Shown: positions 1 through 8,007 of the stretch, piece by piece
Layout of the letters: each line of letters begins with the position of its first letter
Position numbering within the stretch: the stretch's first letter is position 1
Source: Xenophilus sp. Marseille-Q4582
GTDB taxonomy: Bacteria > Pseudomonadota > Gammaproteobacteria > Burkholderiales > Burkholderiaceae_C
Reading direction: 5' to 3'
NCBI RefSeq assembly: GCF_916700565.1
Contig: NZ_CAKAKO010000003.1
Location: 558,001-622,000, forward strand
DNA: 64,000 nucleotides
Position numbers and translations under genes: made by a program
Notes under the pieces: model-generated
Databases searched by the model: none
The model's input: only the letters and a program-made list of their open reading frames with translations
What the model was told of the DNA's origin: nothing

Positions 1-1178
1 AAGCCGCGCTTGGGCGCGAGGTCGGCCGCCAGCAGCGACAGCAAGCCGCGCTTGATGTTGAAGATGTTGCGCGGGTGCATGAACATGTCGCGGATCGTCG
101 GGTTGGTCACCCGGTAGATAAACCACGAGTACTTCTTGGGCACTTCGCGCATCAGCCGCTCGTAGCGTGCCCGCGCGGCCGGCAGCTCGCCCGGCCGGTC
201 CAGCGCCGTGGCCACCACGTCGGCGCCTTTCTGCGCGCTCAGCATCGCCAAGTACACGCCGGTGGAGAACATCGGATCGATGAAGGTGAAGGCATCGCCC
301 ACCATCAGGTAGCGCTCGCCCGTCGCATGCGTGCTGGCGTAGGAGAAATTGCCCGTCGCATGCACCTCGTCGCCGATCAGTTCGGCGTCCTTGAGCCGGT
401 CCTGGAGTTCCGGCGCCATGGCGATGGTGTCGAAGAAGAAATCCTTCATCGGCTTGTCGCGCGACTTCAGGTAGTAGGACCAGCACACCGCCCCCACGCT
501 GGTGGCGCCGTCGGCCAGCGGAATGAACCAGAACCAGCCATGCTCGAACCAGCAGATGGTGATGTGGCCTTCGTCGCGCCCTTCGAGCCGGCGCGCGTTG
601 CGAAAGTGGCCGAAGATCGCCGTGCTGTTGTGCCGCGGGTTCTTCTGCTTGCTCTTGAGCTTGTTGGCCAGCAGCGTGTCGCGGCCGCTGGCGTCCACCA
701 CGAAGCGGGTGCGCCAGGCGCTGCGGCTGCCGTCCTTCATCACGGCGCGCACGGTGGCGCCTTCGGCGTCGAACTCCACCTCGCGCACCTGGGCGCCTTC
801 GATGGCGAGCGCGCCCTCCTTTTGCGCATGGCGGAACAGCAGCTCGTCCAGATCGGAGCGGCGCACCTGCCAGGCCAGGCCCTTGTCCGGATCCAACCCG
901 TCGCCGAATTCGACCTTGCTGGTGTAGGGCAGGTCCGGCGGCACGAACTCGATGCCGTACTTGGGCATGCCGATGCGATCCACCTGCTCGCGCACGCCCA
1001 GCAGGTCGAACAGCTCGCCATTGCCCGGCAGCAGCGATTCGCCGATGTGGAAGCGCGGGTGCTGGTCCTTTTCCAGCATGACCACCCGGCGCCCCTGGCG
1101 CGCCAGCAAGGTGGACATGGTGGCGCCACCCGGCCCGCCGCCGATCACCAGCACATCGCACTGCTGCAACTCGTCCAT
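1..1178 (-). CDS. FAD-dependent oxidoreductase (tryptophan halogenase / geranylgeranyl reductase-like), 3' end cut by window
   Basis: The minus frame opens at ATG 1178 and runs off the window edge (392 codons seen). It begins with a Rossmann FAD motif, VLVIGGGPGGA at residues 9-19, followed by an LEKD ribose-binding acidic end. Further on are HIGESLLPG, typical of halogenase-like flavoproteins, and GDAFTFIDPMFSTGV, the second FAD contact of this superfamily. The family hydroxylates, reduces or halogenates small molecules. I see no proof of halogenase activity here and the substrate is unknown. A flavin reductase gene lies directly upstream in the same direction, 185 bp away, which could supply reduced flavin (inference). 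Confidence 0.8.
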   Translation of the reverse strand, partial: MDELQQCDVLVIGGGPGGATMSTLLARQGRRVVMLEKDQHPRFHIGESLLPGNGELFDLLGVREQVDRIGMPKYGIEFVPPDLPYTSKVEFGDGLDPDKGLAWQVRRSDLDELLFRHAQKEGALAIEGAQVREVEFDAEGATVRAVMKDGSRSAWRTRFVVDASGRDTLLANKLKSKQKNPRHNSTAIFGHFRNARRLEGRDEGHITICWFEHGWFWFIPLADGATSVGAVCWSYYLKSRDKPMKDFFFDTIAMAPELQDRLKDAELIGDEVHATGNFSYASTHATGERYLMVGDAFTFIDPMFSTGVYLAMLSAQKGADVVATALDRPGELPAARARYERLMREVPKKYSWFIYRVTNPTIRDMFMHPRNIFNIKRGLLSLLAADLAPKRG

Positions 1179-1363
1179 AGCCCGCACTCCGCAAAAGGAA
1201 ATTGACAGAACGCCGCATTCTGCCCGCTCGGCAGGGCGATCCGGTGCCGCTGCGGCCCTCTCGCGGCGCCGGCCTGGCGCCCGACTTCCCGTTCCAGGTG
1301 GGCGCGCACGGCCCTCCCTGAGGGGCCCGGCCAGGGCCCCGTGCCGGGCCGTGCCGCCTGCGG

Positions 1364-1924
1364 TCAGGCCGAAGCGTGCGCCTTGACCCAGGCCACGTAG
1401 CGGTCCATCCAGCCCTGCAGGAACTGGCGGCTGCCTTCGTTGCCGATGTGGCCCTTGTCGTCGAACAGGTCGTCCTTGGCCTGCAGGAAGACCTCGGGCT
1501 GGCCCAGCGTGGGCACGTCCAGGTAGGCCAGGATGTTGCGCAGATGCTGCTGCGCGAGCGCGGTGCCGATGGTGCCCACCGAAACCCCCACCACGCCCGC
1601 CGGCTTGCCGCCCCACACGCTCTGGCCATAGGGACGCGAGCCCTGGTCCAGCGCGTTCTTGAGCACGCCGGGAATCGAGCGGTTGTACTCGGGCGTGACG
1701 AACAGCAGGCCCTGCGCCGCCGCGATGCGGCTCTTGAAGGTCTGCACCTCGGCCGGCTGCTTGCCGTCCAGGTCCTGGTTGTACAGCGGCAGCGTGTCGA
1801 TGCGCACGTGCTCGAAGCTGAACTCGGGCGGCGCCAGGTGCGCGAGCGCGAGCGCGAGCTTGCGGTTGAGCGAATCGGCGCGGATGCTGCCCACGATGAC
1901 GGCGATCTGGTATGGCTGGCTCAT
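1364..1924 (-). CDS. NADPH-dependent FMN reductase
   Basis: This 186-residue flavodoxin-fold protein has the family's N-terminal motif IAVIVGSIRADSLNRK (phosphate-binding loop, residues 7-22) and FVTPEYNRSIPGVLKNALD in the middle, which contacts the flavin. Enzymes of this NADPH-dependent FMN reductase/azoreductase family are cytoplasmic and deliver reduced FMN or reduce quinones and azo dyes. ATG 1924 was chosen because AAAGGAG precedes it at good spacing. The frame stays open further upstream but has no ribosome site there. It is distinct from the SsuE-type reductase at 50.5-51.1 kb. Confidence is high for family, low for substrate. Confidence 0.88.
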   Translation of the reverse strand: MSQPYQIAVIVGSIRADSLNRKLALALAHLAPPEFSFEHVRIDTLPLYNQDLDGKQPAEVQTFKSRIAAAQGLLFVTPEYNRSIPGVLKNALDQGSRPYGQSVWGGKPAGVVGVSVGTIGTALAQQHLRNILAYLDVPTLGQPEVFLQAKDDLFDDKGHIGNEGSRQFLQGWMDRYVAWVKAHASA

Positions 1925-2186
1925 TCGGACTCCTTTGGATTCGGTCGGGTGAACACGGCGCGCCGGTCGGGTCGGATCCGCCGGAGCAGCGGACACTATG
2001 GCACAGAGCCCTGGCCGGCACACGGCCGGGGCCGCAGCGCCCTGCCTGGCGCACGCCGCTCTCTCGCCGTCCGACAACGGCTGTGGGCCCGGTCCCTCTC
2101 GCGCAAGCCGTGCCGCGCGTGCTTTGCTTGGCCCATCGCACCTGCCGCCGATACGGCGGTGCGATGGAACCCGACCGGAGAACGCC

Positions 2187-2804
2187 ATGCTTCGCGCCCT
2201 GACCCTCAACTGCACGCTCAAGCCCACCGCCAGGGAGCCGCGCTCCTCCACCGCCCGGCTGCTCGGCGAGCTCGAGGCGCAATGGCGCCCGCTGGACGTT
2301 GAAGTGCAGACCCTGCGCATCGCCGACCTCCACATCCTGCCCGGCGTGACGTCGGACGAAGGCCCCGGCGACGACTGGCCCGAGGTGCGCCGCCGCATCA
2401 TGGCGGCGGACATCCTCGTGATCGGCACGCCCATCTGGCTGGGCCAGCCGTCCAGCCTGTGCAAGCGCGTGCTGGAACGCATGGATGCCTTCCTCAGCGA
2501 GACGGACGAGCGAACCGGCCACATGCCCACCTACGGGAAGGTGGCCGGCGTGGCCGTGGTCGGCAACGAGGACGGCGCGCACCACGTCTGCGCCGAACTG
2601 TTCCAGGCCCTGGCCGACGTGGGCTTCACCGTGCCCGCCAGCGCCTCGACCTACTGGGTGGGCGAAGCCATGGGCCGCCAGGACTACATCGCGCTGGACC
2701 GGACGCCCGAGAAGACGGCGGGCACCACGCGCACGCTCGCGCGGCTCACCGCGCACCTCGCGCGCCTGCTCCAGGCCTCGCCCTACCCATCCCTCAAGCA
2801 ATGA
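2187..2804 (+). CDS. Flavodoxin-fold NAD(P)H-dependent oxidoreductase
   Basis: The product has 205 residues. It starts LRALTLNCTLKP with an S/T-rich phosphate loop, has a central VIGTPIWLGQPSSLCKRVLERMD block that matches the flavin-binding region of flavodoxin-like NAD(P)H reductases, and a later VGNEDGAHH segment. ATG 2187 follows GGAG. It lies divergently from the FMN reductase at 1364-1924, with about 260 bp between the two starts holding both promoters. The next gene (UdgX) starts 18 bp after its stop, so the two are probably co-transcribed. The electron acceptor is not predictable from sequence. Confidence 0.8.
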   Translation: MLRALTLNCTLKPTAREPRSSTARLLGELEAQWRPLDVEVQTLRIADLHILPGVTSDEGPGDDWPEVRRRIMAADILVIGTPIWLGQPSSLCKRVLERMDAFLSETDERTGHMPTYGKVAGVAVVGNEDGAHHVCAELFQALADVGFTVPASASTYWVGEAMGRQDYIALDRTPEKTAGTTRTLARLTAHLARLLQASPYPSLKQ

Positions 2805-2822
2805 TCCGGAGGACCGCACCCC

Positions 2823-3485
2823 GTGCCCATGGTGCGCCGCAACGCCCTCCCCGCCTCTGACCGCATGCCTGCCACCATCTCCAGCCTGCAGGAGCTGAGC
2901 GCGGCCACCCACGCCTGCCGCGAATGCCCCCTGGGCGCTCCCGCGACGCAGTCGGTGATCGGTGAGGGGCCGCTGCATGCGCGGCTCATGGTGGTGGGCG
3001 AGCAGCCGGGCGACAAGGAAGACCTCGCGGGCCGGCCCTTCGTCGGCCCCGCCGGCCGGCTGTTCGACCGCGCTGTGGCGCAGCTGGGCTGGTCGCGCGA
3101 GCAGCTGTACGTGACCAACGCGCTGAAGCATTTCAAGTACGAACTGCGCGGCAAGCGGCGCATCCACAAATCGCCCGCCCAGCGTGAGGCCGAAGCCTGC
3201 CACCACTGGCTCGAAAGCGAGATCGCGCTGGTCGGGCCGGAGGCTTTCATTGCGCTGGGCGCCGTGGCGGCCCGCTCGCTGCTGCGGCGGCCGGTGGCGG
3301 TGACGCGCGAGCGCGGCCACTGGCTGGAGGACCCGGCCGGCCGGCGCGTGCTGGTGACGCTGCATCCGTCCGCGCTGCTGCGCGGCGATCCGGCGCAGAA
3401 AGCGGCGGCCTGGCAGGCGTGGCTCGCCGACCTGTCGCTGGCGTCGCAGGTCTTCGAGGCGCGCGCGAGGGCCGCGCGGAGGTGA
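2823..3485 (+). CDS. udgX: UdgX-type uracil-DNA glycosylase (covalent uracil-DNA binder)
   Basis: The 220-residue protein carries GEQPGDKEDLAGRPFVGPAG (from residue 59), the family 4/UdgX uracil pocket, and KRRIHKSP (residues 111-118). The latter is the UdgX-specific insertion whose histidine (here H115) bonds covalently to the abasic sugar after uracil release. HPSALLR near the C-terminus is the second active-site motif. C32 and C35 (CxxC) and C126 are candidate Fe-S ligands; a fourth ligand is not obvious because the expected spot reads FIALG. GTG 2823 lies 10 nt after GGAGG at 2808-2812; ATG 2829 in the same frame is an alternative start. Confidence 0.9.
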   Translation: MPMVRRNALPASDRMPATISSLQELSAATHACRECPLGAPATQSVIGEGPLHARLMVVGEQPGDKEDLAGRPFVGPAGRLFDRAVAQLGWSREQLYVTNALKHFKYELRGKRRIHKSPAQREAEACHHWLESEIALVGPEAFIALGAVAARSLLRRPVAVTRERGHWLEDPAGRRVLVTLHPSALLRGDPAQKAAAWQAWLADLSLASQVFEARARAARR

Positions 3486-3534
3486 CGGCGCTGGAGCGCC
3501 CAGGCCGCCCCGGCCCTGCTGCTACCGTCGCGCC

Positions 3535-4200
3535 ATGAATGCCGCACCTCCATGTCCATCCCCGCCCCGGCAGCCCTTGCCGAGCAGCCCCGCCGCCGAG
3601 CGCAACAAGCAGCCGATCCTCGACGCGCTGCGCCTGGTTCTCGGCGCTCGCGGGACGGCGCTGGAAATCGCCTCGGGCACCGGCCAGCACGTGCTGTGGT
3701 TCGCGCAGGGACTGGGCGGGTGGACCTGGCAGCCCACTGAAGCCGACGCCGACCTGCTGCCCGTGATCGCGCAGCGCGTGGCCGGCAGCGGGCTGGCCAA
3801 CGTGCGTGCGCCCGTGCGGCTCGACGTGCGGGACGCGCCCTGGCCCTCGGCCGGCGCGCCCTTCGCCGATGCCAGCTTCGACGCCATCTTCTGCGCCAAC
3901 ATGCTGCACATCTCGCCCTGGCCCAGCTGCGCCGCGCTGATGCAGGGCGCGGCCCGCCACCTGCGGCCGGGCGGCCGGCTGATCACTTACGGACCCTATT
4001 TCGACGAGGGCCCGGCGGCGCCGAGCAACCAAGCCTTCGACGCCGACCTGCGCGCGCGCAACCCGGCCTGGGGCATCCGCCGGCTGGACGATGTGGCGCA
4101 GGAAGCGGCGCGCGCGGGGCTGCGCCTGCAAGGCCGCCAGCCGATGCCGGCAAACAACCAGCTGCTGGTCTTCAGCGCGGCCGCGCCGGACTCAGCTTGA
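3535..4200 (+). CDS. DUF938 family SAM-dependent methyltransferase-like protein
   Basis: The protein has 221 residues. PAAERNKQPILDAL and EIASGTGQHVLWFA (motif I, the SAM-binding glycine loop) are the hallmark of DUF938 (UPF0585, METTL26-like). FCANMLHISPW and GGRLITYGPYF follow as motif IV/post-motif elements. The whole length fits the family. The substrate of DUF938 proteins is unknown, so methyl transfer is inferred from fold only. It starts 49 bp after udgX in the same direction and converges with the small gene at 4192-4395, overlapping it by 9 bp. Confidence 0.85.
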   Translation: MNAAPPCPSPPRQPLPSSPAAERNKQPILDALRLVLGARGTALEIASGTGQHVLWFAQGLGGWTWQPTEADADLLPVIAQRVAGSGLANVRAPVRLDVRDAPWPSAGAPFADASFDAIFCANMLHISPWPSCAALMQGAARHLRPGGRLITYGPYFDEGPAAPSNQAFDADLRARNPAWGIRRLDDVAQEAARAGLRLQGRQPMPANNQLLVFSAAAPDSA

Positions 4201-4395
4201 TTCGAGCAGCGGGGGCCGCGTGAGGTCCTCGTCGATGCCCATGACCTCGCTCGCGCGTTCCACGGCCTGCCACAGTTGCGCGGGCATCTTCAGGATCTCT
4301 TCGGGCGTTTCGGCCTGCGCGATCCAGGCGCCGATCTGGCGATGCTGGTCGGCCGTGAGCAGGTCCAGGTGCAGCATCTCGTCGATGGTCTTCAT
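4192..4395 (-). CDS. Small conserved-looking acidic protein downstream of serine acetyltransferase
   Basis: This is a 67-residue product rich in Glu, Gln and Leu (MKTIDEMLHLDLLT at the start, PPLLESS at the end), predicted mainly helical, with no membrane segment and no cysteine. It starts 38 bp after the stop of the serine acetyltransferase in the same direction, so it is likely the last gene of the yeeE-cysE unit. I do not recognise a named family. Its coding bias matches the neighbours (G/C third positions). A helper role for the acetyltransferase is only a guess from position. Confidence 0.6.
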   Translation of the reverse strand: MKTIDEMLHLDLLTADQHRQIGAWIAQAETPEEILKMPAQLWQAVERASEVMGIDEDLTRPPLLESS

Positions 4396-4433
4396 GGGCT
4401 TGCGGCCACCCCTTGCCGGTTCATCCGTGCGCG

Positions 4434-5360
4434 TCAGCACTCGCCCGGACGCTGGCCCTTGGCCTTCTGCAGGCTGGCCTGCGTCATGCTGGCGCCGGCC
4501 GGCACGTCGTCGGTGATCCACACGTTGCCGCCGATGGTGGCGCCCTTGCCCAGCGTCACGCGGCCCAGGATGGTGGCGCCCGCGTAGATCACCACGTCGT
4601 CCTCCACCACCGGATGGCGCGGCAGGCCCTTTTGCAGGTTGCCTTCGGCGTCGGTGGGGAAGCGCTTGGCACCCAGCGTCACCTGCTGGTACAGGCGCAC
4701 GCGCTGGCCGATGACGGCGGTCTCGCCGATCACGATGCCCGTGCCGTGGTCCATGAAGAAGCCCGGGCCGATGGTGGCGCCCGGGTGGATGTCGATGCCG
4801 GTCTGGCTGTGCGCGCGCTCGGTCACCATGCGCGCCAGCAGGGTCAGGCCCAGCTGGTACAGCGGGTGCGCGATGCGGTGGTGGATCATGGCGTGCACGC
4901 CGGGGTAGCACAGCAGCACCTCGTCCACGCTGCGCGCCGCCGGGTCGCCCTGGTAGGCGGCCATCACGTCGCTGTCGAGCAGGCGCCGGATGGCGGGCAG
5001 CTGGGTGGCGAAATCGCGCACCTTGGAGGCGGCCAGCGCCGACAGCTCGGCCGGGCTCTCGCTGCCGCCCGTGTGGCGCTGGGCGTGGCGCAGCTCCAGC
5101 GTGGCCTGGCCGTGCAGCTGGCGCAGCGCGGTGTCCAGCGTGTGGGCCACGTACAGGTCCTCGCTGTCCTGCAGCAGGTCTTCGGGCCCCAGGCGCAGCG
5201 GGAACAGCGCGCCGGTCAGCGATTCCACCACTTCGGCCATGATCTGGCGCGAGGGCAGCTCGCGCTCGCCGCCGGTCTGCGTGCGCTGCTGGGCATCGCG
5301 CCATTCGTGCCGCGCCGCCCGCAGGCCGCGCACGATGTCATCGATGGGGAAGGGATTCAT
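4434..5360 (-). CDS. cysE: Serine O-acetyltransferase, EpsC type (copy 1)
   Basis: This 308-residue enzyme acetylates serine with acetyl-CoA to O-acetylserine, the acceptor for sulfide in cysteine synthesis. The N-terminal helical domain (about 1-170) contains the SDVMAAYQGDPAA and CYPGVHAMIHHRIAH blocks. The C-terminal left-handed beta helix has hexapeptide repeats (GIDIHPGATIGPGFFMDHGTGIVIGE) with the catalytic histidines. ATG 5360 was chosen over an in-frame ATG 30 bp upstream because family members begin near MNPFPIDDIV. It is the EpsC subgroup, with a longer N-terminal domain than enteric CysE. A second paralogue lies in the encapsulin operon at 18.4-19.3 kb. Confidence 0.93.
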   Translation of the reverse strand: MNPFPIDDIVRGLRAARHEWRDAQQRTQTGGERELPSRQIMAEVVESLTGALFPLRLGPEDLLQDSEDLYVAHTLDTALRQLHGQATLELRHAQRHTGGSESPAELSALAASKVRDFATQLPAIRRLLDSDVMAAYQGDPAARSVDEVLLCYPGVHAMIHHRIAHPLYQLGLTLLARMVTERAHSQTGIDIHPGATIGPGFFMDHGTGIVIGETAVIGQRVRLYQQVTLGAKRFPTDAEGNLQKGLPRHPVVEDDVVIYAGATILGRVTLGKGATIGGNVWITDDVPAGASMTQASLQKAKGQRPGEC

Positions 5361-5367
5361 GGGGAGG

Positions 5368-5402
5368 GATCCTGCGTTCTTCTGGGGCAAAGGCGCAGGA
5401 TC
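5368..5402 (-). promoter_or_regulatory. Perfect 9-bp inverted repeat in the leader of cysE copy 1
   Basis: GATCCTGCG (5368-5376) and CGCAGGATC (5394-5402) form a perfect dyad with a 17-nt loop, ending only 7 nt before the ATG at 5360. In RNA it would be a hairpin beside the ribosome-binding region. There is no U-tract, so it is not a terminator. It could be an operator or a translation-control hairpin; function is inferred. Confidence 0.45.
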
Positions 5403-5462
5403 GTACCGTCTCGTCGCCGGCCCGGCGCCGAGGGTCGCGGGATGGCCGCAATGGCAGTGGGT

Positions 5463-6662
5463 TCAGCGCGCCTTCCAGACCCCCTGGATGCGCAGCCCCG
5501 CCCACACGGCGAAGAACATGGACAGCGCGAACACCCAGCCCGACAGCGCGCCGGCCGAAATGCCCGAGAGCAGCGTGCCCACGGTGCAGCCCAGGCCGGT
5601 CATCGCGCCCCAGCCCAGCAGCAGGCCGCCGCCCAGGCCGCGCGCCACGTCGCGGCCGCTCGGACGGATCCAGCGGAACTGCCGGCTGGCCAGCGCGCCG
5701 ATGAAGGCGCCCGAGACGATGCCCGCCAACAGCAGCGCATGGGGCGTGAGCCAGTTGGCGCCCGGCAGCGTGGCGCAGCCGGCAAAGCCGTCCAGGCCGT
5801 TGAGGCGCTCGGGCACCCAGCCCTGCGCCTGCGCGCCGGCGCGTGCCGCGCTGCCCAAGGTGGTGGTCACGCCCAGCGGGCGCATGCGCACGATGGATGC
5901 GGCCACGATCAGACCCACGCCCAGGCCGCCGATCCAGTACGGCCAGCGGCCCTGCCACAGGCGCCGCCAGGCTTCGGCAAGCGAAGGCACGCGGGGCGAT
6001 CGCAGCGCAGCGCCCGCTTCCGGCGGCGGCGCCTTCTCATCCGCGAAGCCGCGCCACAACCAGGCCGCGAGGGCCGCCAGCACGCCCAGCTGCAGCACCA
6101 ACGCACCGCCATAGCCCAGGTGCGCCGGCAGCCAGACCACGGGCGCATCGGCCACGGCGAGGCTGTAGAGCGGGTTCCAGGTGATGAAGCCCAGCACGAA
6201 GCCGGCCGCGCTGCCGACCAGCGCGAAGGGCGAGGCCGGCGAGCCCTCGGCCAGCCGGTACCAGTGCGCGCTGATGCACGAGCCCGACACCACCATGCCC
6301 GCCCCGAAAGCCAGGCCGGCGAGCACCAGCACCCAGCTCACGGGGCCGATGTGCAGGTCGGGCGGCAACTGGCCCGGCTGCGGTGCCGCCACCCAGCTGC
6401 CGACCACCACCGTGTAGCCCAGCAGCCCCACGGCCAGGGCCAGCACGATGGCCAGCAGGCCGCGCGGGTTGCGGTCCTCGAACCAGTCGCGCGCGTGGCA
6501 ATAGAAGCAAAAGCGCGTGCGCTGCAGCAGCAGGCCCAGCAGCGTGCCCGCGCCCAGCGCGAAGACCAGCGTGCGGGCGCCGGCCAGCGGCGTGAGGAAA
6601 TGCGCCGCCACCGGCAACGCCGCCAGCCACAGCAAAGCCGCCCAGGGAGAAATGGAACGCAT
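5463..6662 (-). CDS. YeeE/YedE family permease (thiosulfate/sulfur-compound uptake, TsuA-like)
   Basis: This 399-residue inner-membrane protein has around nine hydrophobic segments. It carries the family's conserved cysteines in GSCISAHWYR (C129) and TGLGCTVGTLLSG (C359), plus FCFYC at 51-55 and GCATLPG near 296. In the characterised YeeE/TsuA proteins such cysteines relay thiosulfate through the membrane. ATG 6662 is the first in-frame ATG near the homologous start; no strong ribosome site is seen. It is followed by serine acetyltransferase and preceded by the periplasmic rhodanese, a context that points to use of reduced inorganic sulfur. The exact substrate is inferred. Confidence 0.88.
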   Translation of the reverse strand: MRSISPWAALLWLAALPVAAHFLTPLAGARTLVFALGAGTLLGLLLQRTRFCFYCHARDWFEDRNPRGLLAIVLALAVGLLGYTVVVGSWVAAPQPGQLPPDLHIGPVSWVLVLAGLAFGAGMVVSGSCISAHWYRLAEGSPASPFALVGSAAGFVLGFITWNPLYSLAVADAPVVWLPAHLGYGGALVLQLGVLAALAAWLWRGFADEKAPPPEAGAALRSPRVPSLAEAWRRLWQGRWPYWIGGLGVGLIVAASIVRMRPLGVTTTLGSAARAGAQAQGWVPERLNGLDGFAGCATLPGANWLTPHALLLAGIVSGAFIGALASRQFRWIRPSGRDVARGLGGGLLLGWGAMTGLGCTVGTLLSGISAGALSGWVFALSMFFAVWAGLRIQGVWKAR

Positions 6663-6727
6663 GGAAGAGGCGTGAAGGAATGCGAAAGAAGGCAAATGAA
6701 GAGGGGCGCAAACGCAAAGGCCGCACG

Positions 6728-6754
6728 CAAAAAACGGCCCGCACGAAGCGGGCC
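6728..6754 (-). terminator. Rho-independent terminator after the periplasmic sulfurtransferase gene
   Basis: Read on the minus strand, GGCCCGC (6754-6748), a 5-nt loop and GCGGGCC (6742-6736) form a 7-bp GC stem followed by GTTTTTTG. It lies 86 bp after the stop of the rhodanese gene and 66 bp before the yeeE start. This separates rhodanese transcription from the yeeE-cysE unit, or attenuates it. Confidence 0.85.
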
Positions 6755-6839
6755 GAACAGAGACACCCTCACCCAAAAAATCAGGGCCGCAGCAGCATGT
6801 GCGTGGCGCGCGGGGGCACGGCGCTGCAGCCTCGCCGCC

Positions 6840-7802
6840 TTACTTGGCGGCCCAGACCGTGCCGGCCGGGTTGGCAATGGGCACGCCCACCGCATTGCCG
6901 TACTCGGTCCACGAGCCGTCGTAGTTCTTCACCTCATAGCCCAGGATCTTGCTGAGCGCGAACCAGGTGTGGCTGGAACGCTCGCCGATGCGGCAGTAGG
7001 TGATGATGGGTTTGGAGCCGTCGACACCGGCGGCCGTGTAGAGCTTCTTCAGGTCTTCGGCCGACTTGAAGGTGCCGTCTTCCTTGACGGCCTGGCCCCA
7101 GGCGACGTTGGCCGCACCGGGGATGTGGCCGGCGCGGATCGCCAGTTCAGGCACGCCCGCGGGCGCAAAGACCTTGCCCGAGAACTCGTCGGCCGAACGG
7201 ATGTCCAGCAGCTTGTGGTTCGTCTTGCCTTCGGCCGCCGCCAGCGCGTCGGGCAGACGTGCACGCAGGGCCGTGTTCACGGTGCCCACGCGGTAGGTGG
7301 TGGCCGCGTACTCGGGCGCGCGGTTGTTCAGCGGGCGGCTTTCGGCCTCCCACTTCTTGCGCCCGCCGTCCAGCAGCTTGACGTTCTTCACGCCATAGAT
7401 GTCGAACACCCAGGCGCCCCAGGCCGCGAACCAGTTGTTGGTGTCGCCATAGAGCACCACGGTGGTGTCCGGGCCCACGCCGGCCTTCGAGAGCAACTTC
7501 TCGAAGTCTTCCTTGCTCACGATGTCACGGCGGACCTTGTCGTTCAGGTCCGTGTGCCACGAGAAGTTCACGGCGCCCGGCACATGGGCACGCTCATACA
7601 CACCAGGATTGACACTGACCTCGATCACGCGCACGTTGTTGTTGTCCAGGTTCTGTGCGAGCCAGTCGGTGGTGACCAACGGGCCGGCGGGAATCGGGGT
7701 TGCGCCAAACGCCACGCCGCCCAGCATCACGCCCAAGCCCAGCACGACGGTCTGGCGCCAGCGGATGCGCTGCACGGTGGGGTTTGCGAGTTCAGTTTTC
7801 AT
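6840..7802 (-). CDS. Periplasmic thiosulfate sulfurtransferase (two-domain rhodanese)
   Basis: The 320-residue protein has an N-terminal signal segment (RWRQTVVLGLGVMLGGVAFGA, residues 15-34) and two rhodanese domains. The C-terminal one carries the active-site loop CRIGERS with catalytic C270; the N-terminal domain lacks the cysteine (VLYGDTNNW at the matching loop), as usual. It would move sulfane sulfur from thiosulfate to a thiophilic acceptor in the periplasm. GGAAGAGGA precedes ATG 7802. A terminator follows, and a dyad motif shared with other sulfur genes lies upstream at 7885-7914. Confidence 0.92.
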   Translation of the reverse strand: MKTELANPTVQRIRWRQTVVLGLGVMLGGVAFGATPIPAGPLVTTDWLAQNLDNNNVRVIEVSVNPGVYERAHVPGAVNFSWHTDLNDKVRRDIVSKEDFEKLLSKAGVGPDTTVVLYGDTNNWFAAWGAWVFDIYGVKNVKLLDGGRKKWEAESRPLNNRAPEYAATTYRVGTVNTALRARLPDALAAAEGKTNHKLLDIRSADEFSGKVFAPAGVPELAIRAGHIPGAANVAWGQAVKEDGTFKSAEDLKKLYTAAGVDGSKPIITYCRIGERSSHTWFALSKILGYEVKNYDGSWTEYGNAVGVPIANPAGTVWAAK

Positions 7803-7884
7803 CCTCGTCCTCTTCCTTTCGAGTGGCTGATGACCCCGCGCGGGATGCGCGGGCTGGGACGGAATCTAAAGAGCGGGCAGACAG

Positions 7885-7914
7885 AAGCAAACCAATAAGA
7901 ACTGGTTTGCTTAT
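7885..7914. promoter_or_regulatory. Dyad AAGCAAACC/GGTTTGCTTAT (candidate sulfur-regulator site, copy a)
   Basis: AAGCAAACC (7885-7893) and GGTTTGCTT (7904-7912) are a perfect 9-bp inverted repeat with a 10-nt spacer, inside which ATAAG pairs with the terminal CTTAT. It lies in the 205-bp divergent gap between the rhodanese gene (83 bp upstream of its ATG) and the PaiB-like gene. The GTTTGCTTAT core recurs at 14.75, 20.07 and 24.63 kb. Its size and dyad shape suit a LysR- or Fur-like dimer; the factor is unknown. Confidence 0.6.
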
Positions 7915-8007
7915 CGCCAACTCATCCGAGCCGACGTGCCGTGCCGCGGCGCCTGGCCGCCACCGGTGATACCGTCGGCAACCCACCGCGTCCGTCACCC
8001 CGCGTCC

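Noticed and set aside
4413-7898. Very long open frame on the plus strand (over 1100 codons).
   Set aside because: It is antisense to four well-supported minus-strand genes and has His/Arg/Gln-rich composition typical of shadow frames in GC-rich DNA.
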